Shown here: positions 1 to 10,000 of the stretch, piece after piece
Layout: each line of letters begins with the position of its first letter
Numbering within the stretch: the first letter of the stretch is position 1
Assembly (NCBI GenBank): GCA_004558035.1
Contig: SFEJ01000014.1
Coordinates: 27,686 to 91,685 of the forward strand
Origin: Opitutia bacterium
GTDB taxonomy: Bacteria > Verrucomicrobiota > Verrucomicrobiae > Opitutales > UBA953
Reading direction: 5' to 3'
Length of the DNA stretch: 64,000 nt
Notes under the pieces: model-generated
Told to the model about the DNA's origin: nothing
Database searches by the model: none
What the model saw: only the letters and a program-made list of their open reading frames with translations
Made by a program: the position numbers and the translations under genes

Positions 1-1
1 C

Positions 2-508
2 GCGCGTTTCCGGAACGTCGCGCGCCCCGAAAGCGCGGGCGCGCCGCTCTGGATTTTCGAGGCGTTCCCGCGCGCCTACGGCGAATGGGCGCGTGCGATC
101 CGCGCCGTCGCCGCCGCGGCGTTCGCGCGCGCGCTGTTCCCGGGAACGAACTTCCGCCTCGTCGCGCTCGCGTCCGGAGAAAAAAAACAGCTCGCCGCGA
201 CCGTCGTCCGTTCAGAAGCCGTTCCCGAGGATTTCGCGGCGACGCTCGTCGCGCGCTTTTTCGAGTGGATCGAGAATCCGCCGCCGTTTTTCGCGCGGAT
301 GAAGCCGCCGAAGCCCGACGAAAACGCGGCGGCCTTCGCCGAGAATTTTCTGCGGGAAGAGCCGGGCTCCTACAACGTGACGGATTACGACCGCCCGCAC
401 CGCGAGTTCTTCTACGGCTCGAACCTGGAGCTTTTCCGCGCCCGCATCGAAACGGAAACCTTCCCCTTCGCCCGCGACGCCGCGACGCTCCTCGCGCCTT
501 CCGCCTGA
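2..508 (+). CDS. 3' end of an unidentified host protein (partial)
   Basis: This frame is open from the first bases of the window and ends at a TGA at 506-508, so only the C-terminal 168 residues are seen. The sequence is protein-like, with an aromatic and acidic segment (WIENPPPFFARMK, then FLREEPGSYNVTDYDRP). Codon use is strongly GC-rich like the right-hand host genes, and it carries one copy of the host word GTTCCCGC at 64. I do not recognise the family. The stop lies 44 bp before the prophage left end, so the phage inserted just downstream of this gene and did not break it. Confidence 0.6.
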   Translation, partial: ARFRNVARPESAGAPLWIFEAFPRAYGEWARAIRAVAAAAFARALFPGTNFRLVALASGEKKQLAATVVRSEAVPEDFAATLVARFFEWIENPPPFFARMKPPKPDENAAAFAENFLREEPGSYNVTDYDRPHREFFYGSNLELFRARIETETFPFARDAATLLAPSA

Positions 509-551
509 AAAATCCGACCGCGAAAAGCGCGAATGAACGCGAATTTTTATA

Positions 552-564
552 GGAGGGTAAGCGT
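552..564 (+). other. attL core (13 bp)
   Basis: GGAGGGTAAGCGT is shared exactly with 48143-48155. To its left the sequence is host intergenic DNA. To its right it diverges from the host repeat (TCTACCC instead of CCCGCTTGCCC), marking the phage side. Confidence 0.75.
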
Positions 565-714
565 TCTACCCACAAGCCTTTTGAGGCGAAAAACCGTGAA
601 ACCCGCATGAACACTGACGCCAGCATTTATGCGGCTTAGAAGCGATTTTCTTTGTTTTACGGCTATCTCGCACTTTTCGCGCGAAAATTCATTATTTTCT
701 TTATTTTCATCAAA

Positions 715-735
715 TTTTGTCCAGAATTTGTCCAA
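715..735 (+). promoter_or_regulatory. Candidate integrase arm-type sites, left
   Basis: Two direct copies of a TTTGTCCA-type sequence lie at 715-723 and 727-735, between attL and the integrase. The same motif occurs twice in the same orientation at 48091-48109 beside attR. Paired short repeats inside both prophage ends are what arm-type integrase sites look like. The role is inferred. Confidence 0.4.
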
Positions 736-742
736 CAAACAG

Positions 743-1831
743 ATGAAAAACATAGAGAAGAGAAACTCGGCAAAGCCCTATCGCGTGCGAATCTGCATCA
801 AAGGGAAGAAGCTTTGCAAGTCATTCAAGACTCGCGCGGAGGCGGACACGCAACTCGCGCTATGGCGACAGCAGAGCATGTTCAACGTCACAGCGAAAGA
901 CGTCGCCGAACTTATCCTGTGCAAAAACAAGCTCGGCAACGCGTCGCTCACCCAAGCCGTGGACTTCTACCTGTCGAAGCACCCGCCCGAAAACTGCCCG
1001 ACCATCGCCCAAGCCCTCGACCAATACCTGCAATACCTCAAGGACAAGAAACGAACCTCCAAATACATCTCCAGCACGAGCTCGCAGCTCAAAGGATTCC
1101 TCAAAAAATTCTCGGACATGCCGGCTTCGACGCTGACGAACGACGACGTTTCGAGCTGGATCGCCGAAGAAATCGCGACGGGCGTCGCGCCGAGAACGAT
1201 TTTCAACAGATTCAACGCCGCGCGCGTGTTCGCCGGCTGGCTCAAATGGAAGAAATGGCTGCGCGACATGCCGGACTTCGACGACCGAGAGCTGCCGAAA
1301 ATGGTCGTGAAGGAGCCGGAATACAACACCGCCGCCGAAACCGCCGCCATCTTCGACGCCCTCGAACGAAATTTCCCCGAAGCGATTCCGTTCTTCGCAG
1401 TCCGTGCTTTCTTCGGCTTGCGCACTTCCGAAGCGCGCCGCATGTCATGGGAAGACGTCGATCTCGACGCCGAAATACTGCGCGTCCGCGCCACCAAATC
1501 CAAACTTGGTATCGCGCGCACGCTCGACGCCGAAATCGCTCCGCGCACAGCCTTCGTTTGGCTCAAAGCCTACAAGGAATACCCGTTCAACGTCAGCGAA
1601 GCCCTCGCAAGCCGCGTTTCGCGCGCCGTCGGCGGCATCAAACACAACGTTTTCCGAAAAACCTTCGCCACCATGCTGACGTCGCTGACGCGCAACCAGC
1701 ACGCGACCATGCTCGCCACGGGGCACACGTCCCTCGGCACGCTCAAACGGCACTACGAGGCGGCGAAGCAGACCAAAGCCGAAGCTGAAGCCTACTTCGC
1801 CGTCCTGCCGAAGCTGCGTCCCGCTCAATAG
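743..1831 (+). CDS. int: Tyrosine recombinase (phage integrase)
   Basis: This 362-residue site-specific recombinase integrates and excises the prophage by strand exchange at the att core. The catalytic C-terminal domain shows the first Arg box in GLRTSEARR (about residue 226), the HNVFRKT box (about 301) and GHTSLGTLKRHY with the nucleophilic Tyr (about 334). The N-terminal part has a SAM-like core-binding region (about 75-180). I chose the ATG at 743 because the 38 residues before it are hydrophobic, unlike integrase N-termini, and cover the candidate arm sites. No strong Shine-Dalgarno is visible. Its 3' end overlaps the convergent polyvalent-protein gene by 7 bp. Confidence 0.93.
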   Translation: MKNIEKRNSAKPYRVRICIKGKKLCKSFKTRAEADTQLALWRQQSMFNVTAKDVAELILCKNKLGNASLTQAVDFYLSKHPPENCPTIAQALDQYLQYLKDKKRTSKYISSTSSQLKGFLKKFSDMPASTLTNDDVSSWIAEEIATGVAPRTIFNRFNAARVFAGWLKWKKWLRDMPDFDDRELPKMVVKEPEYNTAAETAAIFDALERNFPEAIPFFAVRAFFGLRTSEARRMSWEDVDLDAEILRVRATKSKLGIARTLDAEIAPRTAFVWLKAYKEYPFNVSEALASRVSRAVGGIKHNVFRKTFATMLTSLTRNQHATMLATGHTSLGTLKRHYEAAKQTKAEAEAYFAVLPKLRPAQ

Positions 1832-4800
1832 CCGTCGGGACTATACTCGGCGTCGTCGCCGTCGTCGCCGAACACCGCGTCGTAAAGCTTCAGCGCGTAG
1901 CGACCGCCGCCCGTCGTTTTCGCCCAGCTGCGCATGATGTCGCCCCAAGTCTTTTCGTTCGGAAAGTCCGGCATGTTCGGGTTTTCGTCGCGGAGCTTAT
2001 ACCAAGTCTCCTTCCCGGCACGCCAGCTTTCGCGAACGAACCGCTCCGAGATCGAGAACGCGGACGTCTCGGACAGCACCGTCCCTGCCGGCACGCGCTT
2101 CTTCTCGCCCGTCAACGCCTCGCTCAGCCACCCGTAGGTATCCGCCAAACCGAAGAGCAATGACCCGACGACCGAGCCTTTGGCGCCGCCGAGCAGCGTA
2201 GCGACGCCTGTCTGCCGCCAATCGATGCGCTCCCAAAGCGGCTTATCGTCGTCATCGTCGCCGTCGGCGAGCGCCGAAAGCACCAGCTGCAGCACGATGT
2301 CCTGCGCCGCGCCATAAAGCAGATGGTAGGCGAATACCCTCTTGCCGAGCTTCTTCCACCGCTTCCAACTCGTAAGCCCCGCTTTGCCGGAGCCGAACAC
2401 GTCCGCGAACGAACGCAGCTCGTTGGAAAATGCTTGGTCGTTCTGCGTGCGGAACTGCGTCAACATGCGCGCCACGCTCGACGGATTACGCTGCAGCGAC
2501 GTCATATTCGTCGCGCGGCGAGTCTGCTGACACTTCTCGAACTGGTCCATGTAGCGCTTCGCCGCCCAATCGCGGGCGCTCGCTTCATCCATGCCTTTGT
2601 CGAGCGCGTCCACGTAATACTCATGGTAATACCCGAGTCCCATCAATGCCGCGATCGCGTCGCCGAAGCCGACAGGAGACATCGCCATGTCCTTCAGCCG
2701 CCGCAACAGCCGTCCCGGCGTCGTCAGCTTGCCGCGCAGCGCGTCGTCCAGCCGCGAACGCGCATATTCGTCCCAGCGAGCTTTCGCCGCGGGATGCGCG
2801 AAAAACGCCTTGGCGTCGCCGAGGAACGCAGTCACGCGCAGCGGAAACAGCCCAGCCTTCAAATCCCGCGCGACGCCGAAATCGGACTCGCCAAGCAGCG
2901 TTCCCGCGCTCAACGCCTGTTTCAACATGCACATCCAGCTGCCCGCCAGCGCGACGAAGCTCGTCGATTGCATCATCAGCGGACCGACCTTGCTTTCGTC
3001 CGCGCGGGCGAGCTGCGCCGGAGTCCCCAGCACGCGCGTCAAATGCGACTTCAGCCCGTCCAAATCCGCCTTCGGCACACGCGTTTCGAGCGCCGTCGAG
3101 AACTCATCCGTGAAGAACAGCCGCTCGACGTTCAAATGAGTTCCCGCGTAAGCGATTGCGTGCATCGTCTCCATCATCTGATCGTGCACGACCGACAAGA
3201 ACGAACGCCCCGCGTTCAGCTCATTCGTGTTCAGCACGCGAGACTGAAAACGACGCCCGACGGCGAGCACGGTCGCGCCAGGCTCGCCGATGCCGCTCCC
3301 GTTGTGATACCCGAGCGGATAATAATCCGTCTCGCCGAACGGATCGAACATGTCGAACCCATAAACTTCGCGGTAAGCCGCGTTCAGCTGCGGATAAAGC
3401 TCCGCCCAGCGCTCACGCCAAGCCTCCTTCAGCTTCCACAACACGCCGCCGCGCCATGTGCGGATGAACATGTCCAGCTCGCCGCCGTCGCGGCACTCGC
3501 GCACATACTCCTGCCGAGCCAAGAGGGCTTCCGGGTCTTTTTCCGAAAGCGACGTCGGCATCGCCAGCACGGCTTGAAAAGACTTCTGCCGCGCCGACAT
3601 GTAGATGTTCAGAAGCTGCATCGGCGTCAGTTCCTTGAGCCGCTCGCGCCGACGATGGTCAAACCTGCCCGAATCCTTCAAATCCTTCGCCGACACCGGC
3701 ATCGTCTCCAGCTCGTAGAGCGCCGCCGCCCAGCCTTTGCCGAAAATGCGCTTGCACACGCTTTCTTCCCATTCCAGCTGCTCGCCGCGAAGCGTGTCGA
3801 AGCGCACCGAGGCGTCGTTCAAATCGCGCTCCAAGCTGATGACGAATGCCTCCGCGCGGTCGTAAAGAACGCCGCTCGCCCGCTTGATGAGACCGCGAAG
3901 CCTGTCGCCGACAGAGAAAATCCCCTGCCGAGGTCCGCCGCGACTGCGTTTTCCCTCCTGCTGATGGGCGTTCTCGCCGAGAGCCTCGACGAAATCCTTG
4001 GCGCGCTCACGCTGTTCTTCGCGCATCGCGCGCACTTTCTCGCGCTGTTCAAGGAACGAGAAATCCCGCATCGAGAGAATCCGCCAAAACGCGCGATCCG
4101 CCATCTCCGAAGACATGTTCCCGCCGCCGCCGATCAGCATCAGCGCATACTCGCGAGCCCGAGAATGATCGTCGCGCTCCTTGGAATCGGCGAGCGCGTC
4201 CAGCGCCGCACGCACCTCGGAAAACGGCTTGTCCCAATACTCGCGAGCCACGTCGCGCAGCTGCTGGCACAACACGCGGAACTCCGGCGTGTAATAAGCC
4301 GCGTCGTCGTTCACGCGCTCATCCAGCTTCGGCAGACCCAGCACGAGATTCAGCAGGCGCCCGCGGGCGAAAGGCGCGCGAGCCTCGCTGCTCTGTCGAG
4401 CGGACAACGAAAGCAGCTCGTGCGCCGCCGTCACGGCGTCCGTCAGCGTCTGCGCGCGCTCCAACGCGCCCAGCGCGTCCAGCGTCCGCCCGTCCGAGCC
4501 GTTCCCGAGCGCCGTTTCCGCAAGCTTGGCGACGTCCTGCTTGAACGCGCGCACGAAATCGCTGCCCTCGTCGAAAATGCCGTCGAAACGACGCAGCGCG
4601 TCCAACATTCGGTTTCGTTCCGCATTCATCTCAAGCTTTTCGTCCGTCGTGAACACGCCCGACTTTATCTGCGCGTCCAACTCCTCAAGCTTCGCCTCGA
4701 ACTGTGCCCGAGCCGTAGCCAGCGAAGACTGAAACGCGTGATAGACCTTGCCCGGGTCGTCCTTCAACGCGTCAAAGCCCGCGTCCGCGCCTTCCACGCC

Positions 4801-7035
4801 CAGCGCGCGCAGCACCTTGTTCCATGCGTCCGCAGCCAGCTGCGCGACCACGCGCCGCGCCTCCGTCGCCGGATCCAAATCCTCGAACGCGTCCTCCACT
4901 TCACTTTCGCGCGCGTCCGATTCCCTGTCTGCCGCGTCCGCGCGGTTCTGCGCCGCCGCGTCCTTCACGCTCGGCATTCCGCGCTCCAGCATCGCTTTCG
5001 CGATTCCCAGCGCGCGCGTCGCTTCGGTCAGCACGTCGCCCGCAGCAGCAAGCCTGTTCCGCAGCGCGGTTTGCTCGGCTTCGGCAGCACCTTCGCGCGC
5101 CTCATACTCGCCTCTCACCAGCCCGTCGCGGATACCGCGCAGCTTCGCGATCATCGCGTCCGGAAGCGCGCCGTCCAGTGCGTCCTTGATGAACCCGTCC
5201 ATCGCCTCGACTTCGCTCGCCGCCTTACCGTCCTTGCCGTATTTGTCGCGCATTTCGGACAGGCGCGAACGGAACGACACCGCGCGGCGTTCTTCCTGCC
5301 GCTCGCTTTGCTCCATCGCTGCCGCCTGTCCCGATGCCAACTTCAGCTTGCGCGCCGCCTCGCCCGCGCTCTTGGAATAGCCGGCGGGGAGAGCCAGCTG
5401 CTCGGGGCGCTCGCCGCGCGCCCGTGCCTTTTCTTCTTCCTGCATCTTATCGCGCACGCTCGCCTCGGTCGCCGCGCCGCAGTAGATCTGCTCATAGGCG
5501 CTCGAATAAAGGTCTGACTGCGCCAAATTATACGCCGCCATCGCCACCGCGCCGCGCGCCTCGGCGGGCGTGAAGCTGCGGTTCTTCGCCGCTGCGCGCA
5601 CGATTTGGCAGATCTGCATCACCTTCGCCTTGATGTAGCTGCGCTCCGCCGCACCCATGTTCCGCACGTCGTTCGTCAGCAGCACCTCGCCGCGCCTGTC
5701 CGCGCCGCTCGCCAGCGTTTTCGCCGCGCACGCGCGAACGCGCTCGTCGATCATGTCTTCAAAGTTCCGCTGCGAATCACGACGCACGCGCGAAGCACGC
5801 TGTCCGTCAGAAGTGCCTTCGCGACGCGGACGAATCAAAGACTGAAATTTAGGAACGCCGGAAGAACGCCTTTCTCGATTTGCTTTGATGTTCTCAAACA
5901 GGAGAGAAGCGCCTTCAGATTCATACTTCCCGCCGATTCTATACGCTACAAGCCTACCGTTGCTGTCGAAGCAAGCATCTCCATCACTTGATCGTGCTCC
6001 GGGAAGACCCCCGACCTCTCGTGGTAATTCAGAATCGAACGCCCCATCCGAAGAAGCTGCTTTTCCGTTTTCAGACAAAGCAGCGTCTGAAATATCGTCT
6101 CGGAAGAGAGCCCGCAATAAATCAACAGATGGCAGACGCCCGCGCGACGTGGCGTCATCCAAGAGCTGGTATGCTCGTTTTCTCCTGCGTTCAAATTCAT
6201 CCTTCGGCAAATTTATGTCGAAAACGGCGAGGATGTCAAACGGAGCGGAAAGTGAATTCGATTTCCGAATCAGATAAGCCCGCTCGGACCCGACACTGAA
6301 ATAGAAATCAATCTTTCGCTTGCTGTCGCGCAGCGCGCCGTAATTACTGTTCAACTCGGCAAGCTCCTGCATATCGACGACCCGCCAATTGTCCCACTTC
6401 CCACGCTTCCGGAGAACCGAATACCTAATGTCCGGATTCTCCCGCGCATACGTCCCAGCATTCTCCGTCGCGCTCTTGATTTGCTCGGGGAAAAACGCGA
6501 TTTTCACGTCGTCCGAAAGCGTCCGCTTCGGAATGAAGCCGTCGTAGCCCAACACATCGGCGACCCCGCGAAGCGCAGATTCTCCGCCCCACACCGAAAA
6601 CAGCTCTCCGAGGATGTCCGAATCCGACGTCTCAACGTAGTTGTTGCTCACGGAGAAAATCGCATTCACGGCTTCCTCAAGAGAACGCTCATACCATTCC
6701 TTGCCCGGATACCCCCTGTCGCTGCTCGCATAATCCGCAACCGTGTCCCCGTTCGGATCTATCCGCCGAATCACGCGCTTCAAGTCTTCTTTGGAAATCT
6801 TGTTTCTCCCGGGCTCCAACGGGTTTCTGATGTTGAGAAACACGCCCATGATTTCGTTCCCGTAGCCGCGCGCGTAATCTTCATCTTCCGTGAAATAAAA
6901 ACCTCTGCCGAGCGAAGACCCGTTCCGCATTCCGAACTTGTGCGAAAATTCGTAAAACTTCTCGCTCGTCCCATGGTAAACCACCAGCGGCTCCGTCCTT
7001 TTCGTCCTTCCGCTTCGCCGCGGCTTCCCAATCAC
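1825..7035 (-). CDS. Giant polyvalent virion protein, C-terminal part (frame-shifted)
   Basis: This 1736-residue frame starts at a GTG and carries on the protein encoded upstream at 6881-12757. Residues about 17-215 form an ADP-ribosyltransferase-like polyvalent domain (LVVYHGTSEKF, GRGFYFTEDEDYARGYG, then FPEQIKSATEN and NPDIRYS). Long helical, coiled-coil-prone segments follow, and the last ~350 residues resemble the C-terminal domain of large polyvalent phage proteins (QFRTQNDQAFSNE, then a DDDDDK stretch and hydrophobic helices). Such proteins are packaged and ejected with phage DNA. In homologues the FKRWFGD motif and the YHGT motif are about 15 residues apart in one chain. Here they sit in different frames, so this is probably not an independent gene. 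Confidence 0.8.
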   Translation of the reverse strand: MIGKPRRSGRTKRTEPLVVYHGTSEKFYEFSHKFGMRNGSSLGRGFYFTEDEDYARGYGNEIMGVFLNIRNPLEPGRNKISKEDLKRVIRRIDPNGDTVADYASSDRGYPGKEWYERSLEEAVNAIFSVSNNYVETSDSDILGELFSVWGGESALRGVADVLGYDGFIPKRTLSDDVKIAFFPEQIKSATENAGTYARENPDIRYSVLRKRGKWDNWRVVDMQELAELNSNYGALRDSKRKIDFYFSVGSERAYLIRKSNSLSAPFDILAVFDINLPKDEFERRRKRAYQLLDDATSRGRLPSVDLLRALFRDDISDAALSENGKAASSDGAFDSELPREVGGLPGARSSDGDACFDSNGRLVAYRIGGKYESEGASLLFENIKANRERRSSGVPKFQSLIRPRREGTSDGQRASRVRRDSQRNFEDMIDERVRACAAKTLASGADRRGEVLLTNDVRNMGAAERSYIKAKVMQICQIVRAAAKNRSFTPAEARGAVAMAAYNLAQSDLYSSAYEQIYCGAATEASVRDKMQEEEKARARGERPEQLALPAGYSKSAGEAARKLKLASGQAAAMEQSERQEERRAVSFRSRLSEMRDKYGKDGKAASEVEAMDGFIKDALDGALPDAMIAKLRGIRDGLVRGEYEAREGAAEAEQTALRNRLAAAGDVLTEATRALGIAKAMLERGMPSVKDAAAQNRADAADRESDARESEVEDAFEDLDPATEARRVVAQLAADAWNKVLRALGVEGADAGFDALKDDPGKVYHAFQSSLATARAQFEAKLEELDAQIKSGVFTTDEKLEMNAERNRMLDALRRFDGIFDEGSDFVRAFKQDVAKLAETALGNGSDGRTLDALGALERAQTLTDAVTAAHELLSLSARQSSEARAPFARGRLLNLVLGLPKLDERVNDDAAYYTPEFRVLCQQLRDVAREYWDKPFSEVRAALDALADSKERDDHSRAREYALMLIGGGGNMSSEMADRAFWRILSMRDFSFLEQREKVRAMREEQRERAKDFVEALGENAHQQEGKRSRGGPRQGIFSVGDRLRGLIKRASGVLYDRAEAFVISLERDLNDASVRFDTLRGEQLEWEESVCKRIFGKGWAAALYELETMPVSAKDLKDSGRFDHRRRERLKELTPMQLLNIYMSARQKSFQAVLAMPTSLSEKDPEALLARQEYVRECRDGGELDMFIRTWRGGVLWKLKEAWRERWAELYPQLNAAYREVYGFDMFDPFGETDYYPLGYHNGSGIGEPGATVLAVGRRFQSRVLNTNELNAGRSFLSVVHDQMMETMHAIAYAGTHLNVERLFFTDEFSTALETRVPKADLDGLKSHLTRVLGTPAQLARADESKVGPLMMQSTSFVALAGSWMCMLKQALSAGTLLGESDFGVARDLKAGLFPLRVTAFLGDAKAFFAHPAAKARWDEYARSRLDDALRGKLTTPGRLLRRLKDMAMSPVGFGDAIAALMGLGYYHEYYVDALDKGMDEASARDWAAKRYMDQFEKCQQTRRATNMTSLQRNPSSVARMLTQFRTQNDQAFSNELRSFADVFGSGKAGLTSWKRWKKLGKRVFAYHLLYGAAQDIVLQLVLSALADGDDDDDKPLWERIDWRQTGVATLLGGAKGSVVGSLLFGLADTYGWLSEALTGEKKRVPAGTVLSETSAFSISERFVRESWRAGKETWYKLRDENPNMPDFPNEKTWGDIMRSWAKTTGGGRYALKLYDAVFGDDGDDAEYSPDGY

Positions 7036-10000
7036 CGAACCACCGCTTGAACCGTTTCGTCCGCACCAGCACCCACTGCTCCGCGTCCAGCTTCGACGGC
7101 GCGCCGTTCGGCGCCTTCATAAATGAACCGTTTTTCTGCGCATCTTCGCGGATTTTCGCCTTCTCCGCCTCGATTTCCGCCAAGATCTCGGGCTTTGCGC
7201 GTCCATCTTCGCCGAAGTCGCTCGACTCAAGATACTCCGTCTCAGCAGTCCCGTTCGTCTCATTCTTCCCATTCCCTCTCACCTTCGAGAACCGCGCCTT
7301 CCCCGTAATCCGCACCCGCTCATCCGCGTTGTAGATCACGTAGTTGTGCCCGTGGCGATAATCGTCCGTGTGCATCCCGCCCACCGGCATCGTGTGCCCG
7401 ATGAAGCCAGCGTCGTCCAACGCCAACGAAATGTCGCGACGGTCTATTGCCCTTGCATCAGTATGCAAACGAGAAAGAACAGGAGGACGATCCCTATACG
7501 ATTCATAAAACGTTGCCAGCTCCGGGTTCCGCTTCTGCAACGCCGTAAGAAACTTGTCAAACTGTTCCCGCGTCAGCTCCTTCGTCCAATCCAGCATATT
7601 CTCCGCCGTCTCATCAAACTCGACACGGTAGGTATAAGGACGAACAACGGGTCTCCCTGTTTTAGCGGCAAACCAGTTCTCATACGCACGCATGGCGGAA
7701 TCAGAGGCGATGTCAAATGCACGCTTAGACGAAACCAACTCCGGCTTTAACGCACGCGCTTTTTCTAAAAGAGGATCAATCGATTCAAGAACGTCCAGCA
7801 GCTCCTGCTTCAGAGAACACGAACTGTTGGAAACCTCGCGCTTGAAAGAAAGAACGTTTTTGAGTAAGCAATCGACGTCATAATTATCCGGGGCACTATT
7901 GACTCGCTCGATGTGTGCAAACGTTCTGCATGCCAATTCCCAAATTCGGACATCCTCCGCTGTCGCCGAAAGCTTACGATACACCCTCCCACAAGCCTCA
8001 CCAATTTTCCGCTCAATGTCGCGACATTGATGCAGTAGATCGTAATAGTTTTCTCGAATCGGTTTTACAGCTTCAAATTTTTCGGAATAAATCTTTTCAA
8101 GCTCGGAAGCCTTTTTAAGCATTTCGGGTGTAAGTTCTTTCGCCTCCCCAAATCGGGTGAACTGCTCTCGATAGTTCCTCCATACCCTCGGACGCGTCAG
8201 AAAATACATGCCCCAGCCGTAATACTGCGAACCTTCCCCCGTCCCCATGAACAACGAATCGAACTTCTCGAAGTCTGCCGCGCTCACGTGAAACGCCTTG
8301 CCCGGGCGCACGACCGAGTAGCTTACGCCCCCGACGTCCACCTCGTCCCCGTCGTCCACCAGCTCGCTCAGCTTCTTACCCGCTTCCTTCGCGTCCAGCG
8401 GCACGACTCCCCCGCGACTTACAAGCCCGTTTCCGGAAGACTCAACGGAGTCAGCCAGCGCCCCATTGAACGTTCCCACGTCGATCCAATTCTTCACGCC
8501 ATCAACGATGTCGTCCGCTTTCGCCTTGGAAAACTTGTCCGGATAATAAACGAACTGAACAAGCTCAGCTCCGCGAGCAGGATGAAAACGAGTATCGAAC
8601 AGCTTAACGACGACACTCGTGTTTCCTGTAGGCTCTTTGCGTTCGGCGAACTGAATCGCTTTCGCTCGATGATCGCTGATTCTCAAAGTCAGACGCTCAT
8701 CGTCGCGAATCTGATGCACATATTTGCTGCCCTTGTCGCTTTTAAACCCGAACGCACGCTTCAGTGCGGACAAGAATTGTTTCGGATCGGGAATGTTCTT
8801 TCCTCTCAACCCGTCAAGCGAATCAAGAATCTGCTTGCGATTTCCGTCGGTGATTGAGATATTTACGCCCGAATCCTCGGGGGCGATCGTCGGGTTGGTT
8901 TCACGACCAATGGCTGGCAAGGCTTCCCGGGGATTCTTTGCATTCTCTGTTCCGGAACGTCTCCGCGAATACTTTTCGTCCCCTTCTTCTCCTTCCTCTC
9001 CGACGCCTACCGCCTCCTCGCCGTCGCTCGCAAGCACCGCGTCCATCATCTCCCGCATCGCCGCGTGCGCGTCGCTCAGACCGCCCGCGCGCTCAAACGA
9101 CGCCTCGTCATCCGCACCTCTGCCCGTCACCAGCGGAAACGCCTTCGCGAACAGCCCGCGCACCTTCGTCCACCACTTGTGGCTCGCGTCGTCCAGCTCA
9201 TCAAGCAGCTCCTGCTCGAACTCCGTCTCGAAAAGAAACGCGCCGACTTCCTCAAGCACTTCCGCCACCTCTGCGCCGCCGCGCTCGCCGTAGCCGTATT
9301 CCGCCGCCACGCGGTCGCGAAGCCACTGCGGAACGTTCGCAACATACTCCTTCATCTTGTAGCCCAGCGCCGCCAGCTTCTCCAGCCGCTCTTTCTCCTC
9401 GGGCGTCACACGATCGCCGAGCAGCTCCAGCTTCGCGCGCGCTTTCGCGCACTGCGCCCACACGTTGTGCCAAACGGCTTCATGCAGCGTAGTCCCGACC
9501 AAGCCGTTCACGTCCGACACCCACGCACGGTCGCCGTCGAAGATGCCGTTCACCTCGCCACGCACAATCTTCGCGCGATCCGCCGCGCTCGCCCAGCTCG
9601 GCACAGCACCGATTTCAAGCTCGATGCCGAACAGTTTTTTCATCATGCGGATCAGCTTGACGCGCCCTTTTTCGGTCAGCGCAGACATCTCGACGCGATT
9701 GCGATCTTCCGCGCGAGCCTCCCAAGAATAACGCACGAACTCGGCGAACGACCCGACGCCGTTCGTCACGCCGGCATGCTTCGCCGCGTAAAAACCAAGC
9801 CTCTCCGCGCGAGTCTCCTTGCTCGTGCGCGTCTGCAGGTCTTTACGGCAGCTCTCAGCATAAGCCTCAAGCGCAGACTCGAACTGAAACGCGCTGTAAG
9901 CGCGCGCACGCAGCCCCTTTAGCGCATTCATCACATTTTCGTCGAGCTCGACACTCTCCTGCGTCTCGACGTTCGCCTTCGTTTTCGGCTTCTTGTGCTT

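Noticed and set aside
509..600. tRNA gene as integration target
   Set aside because: No cloverleaf or TPsiC-like sequence is found on either side of the att cores. The target is the intergenic repeat.
2323..5517. 1064-codon open frame on the plus strand
   Set aside because: It is antisense to the polyvalent gene, has an Arg/His/Leu-rich composition typical of GC-rich shadow frames and no protein-like motifs.
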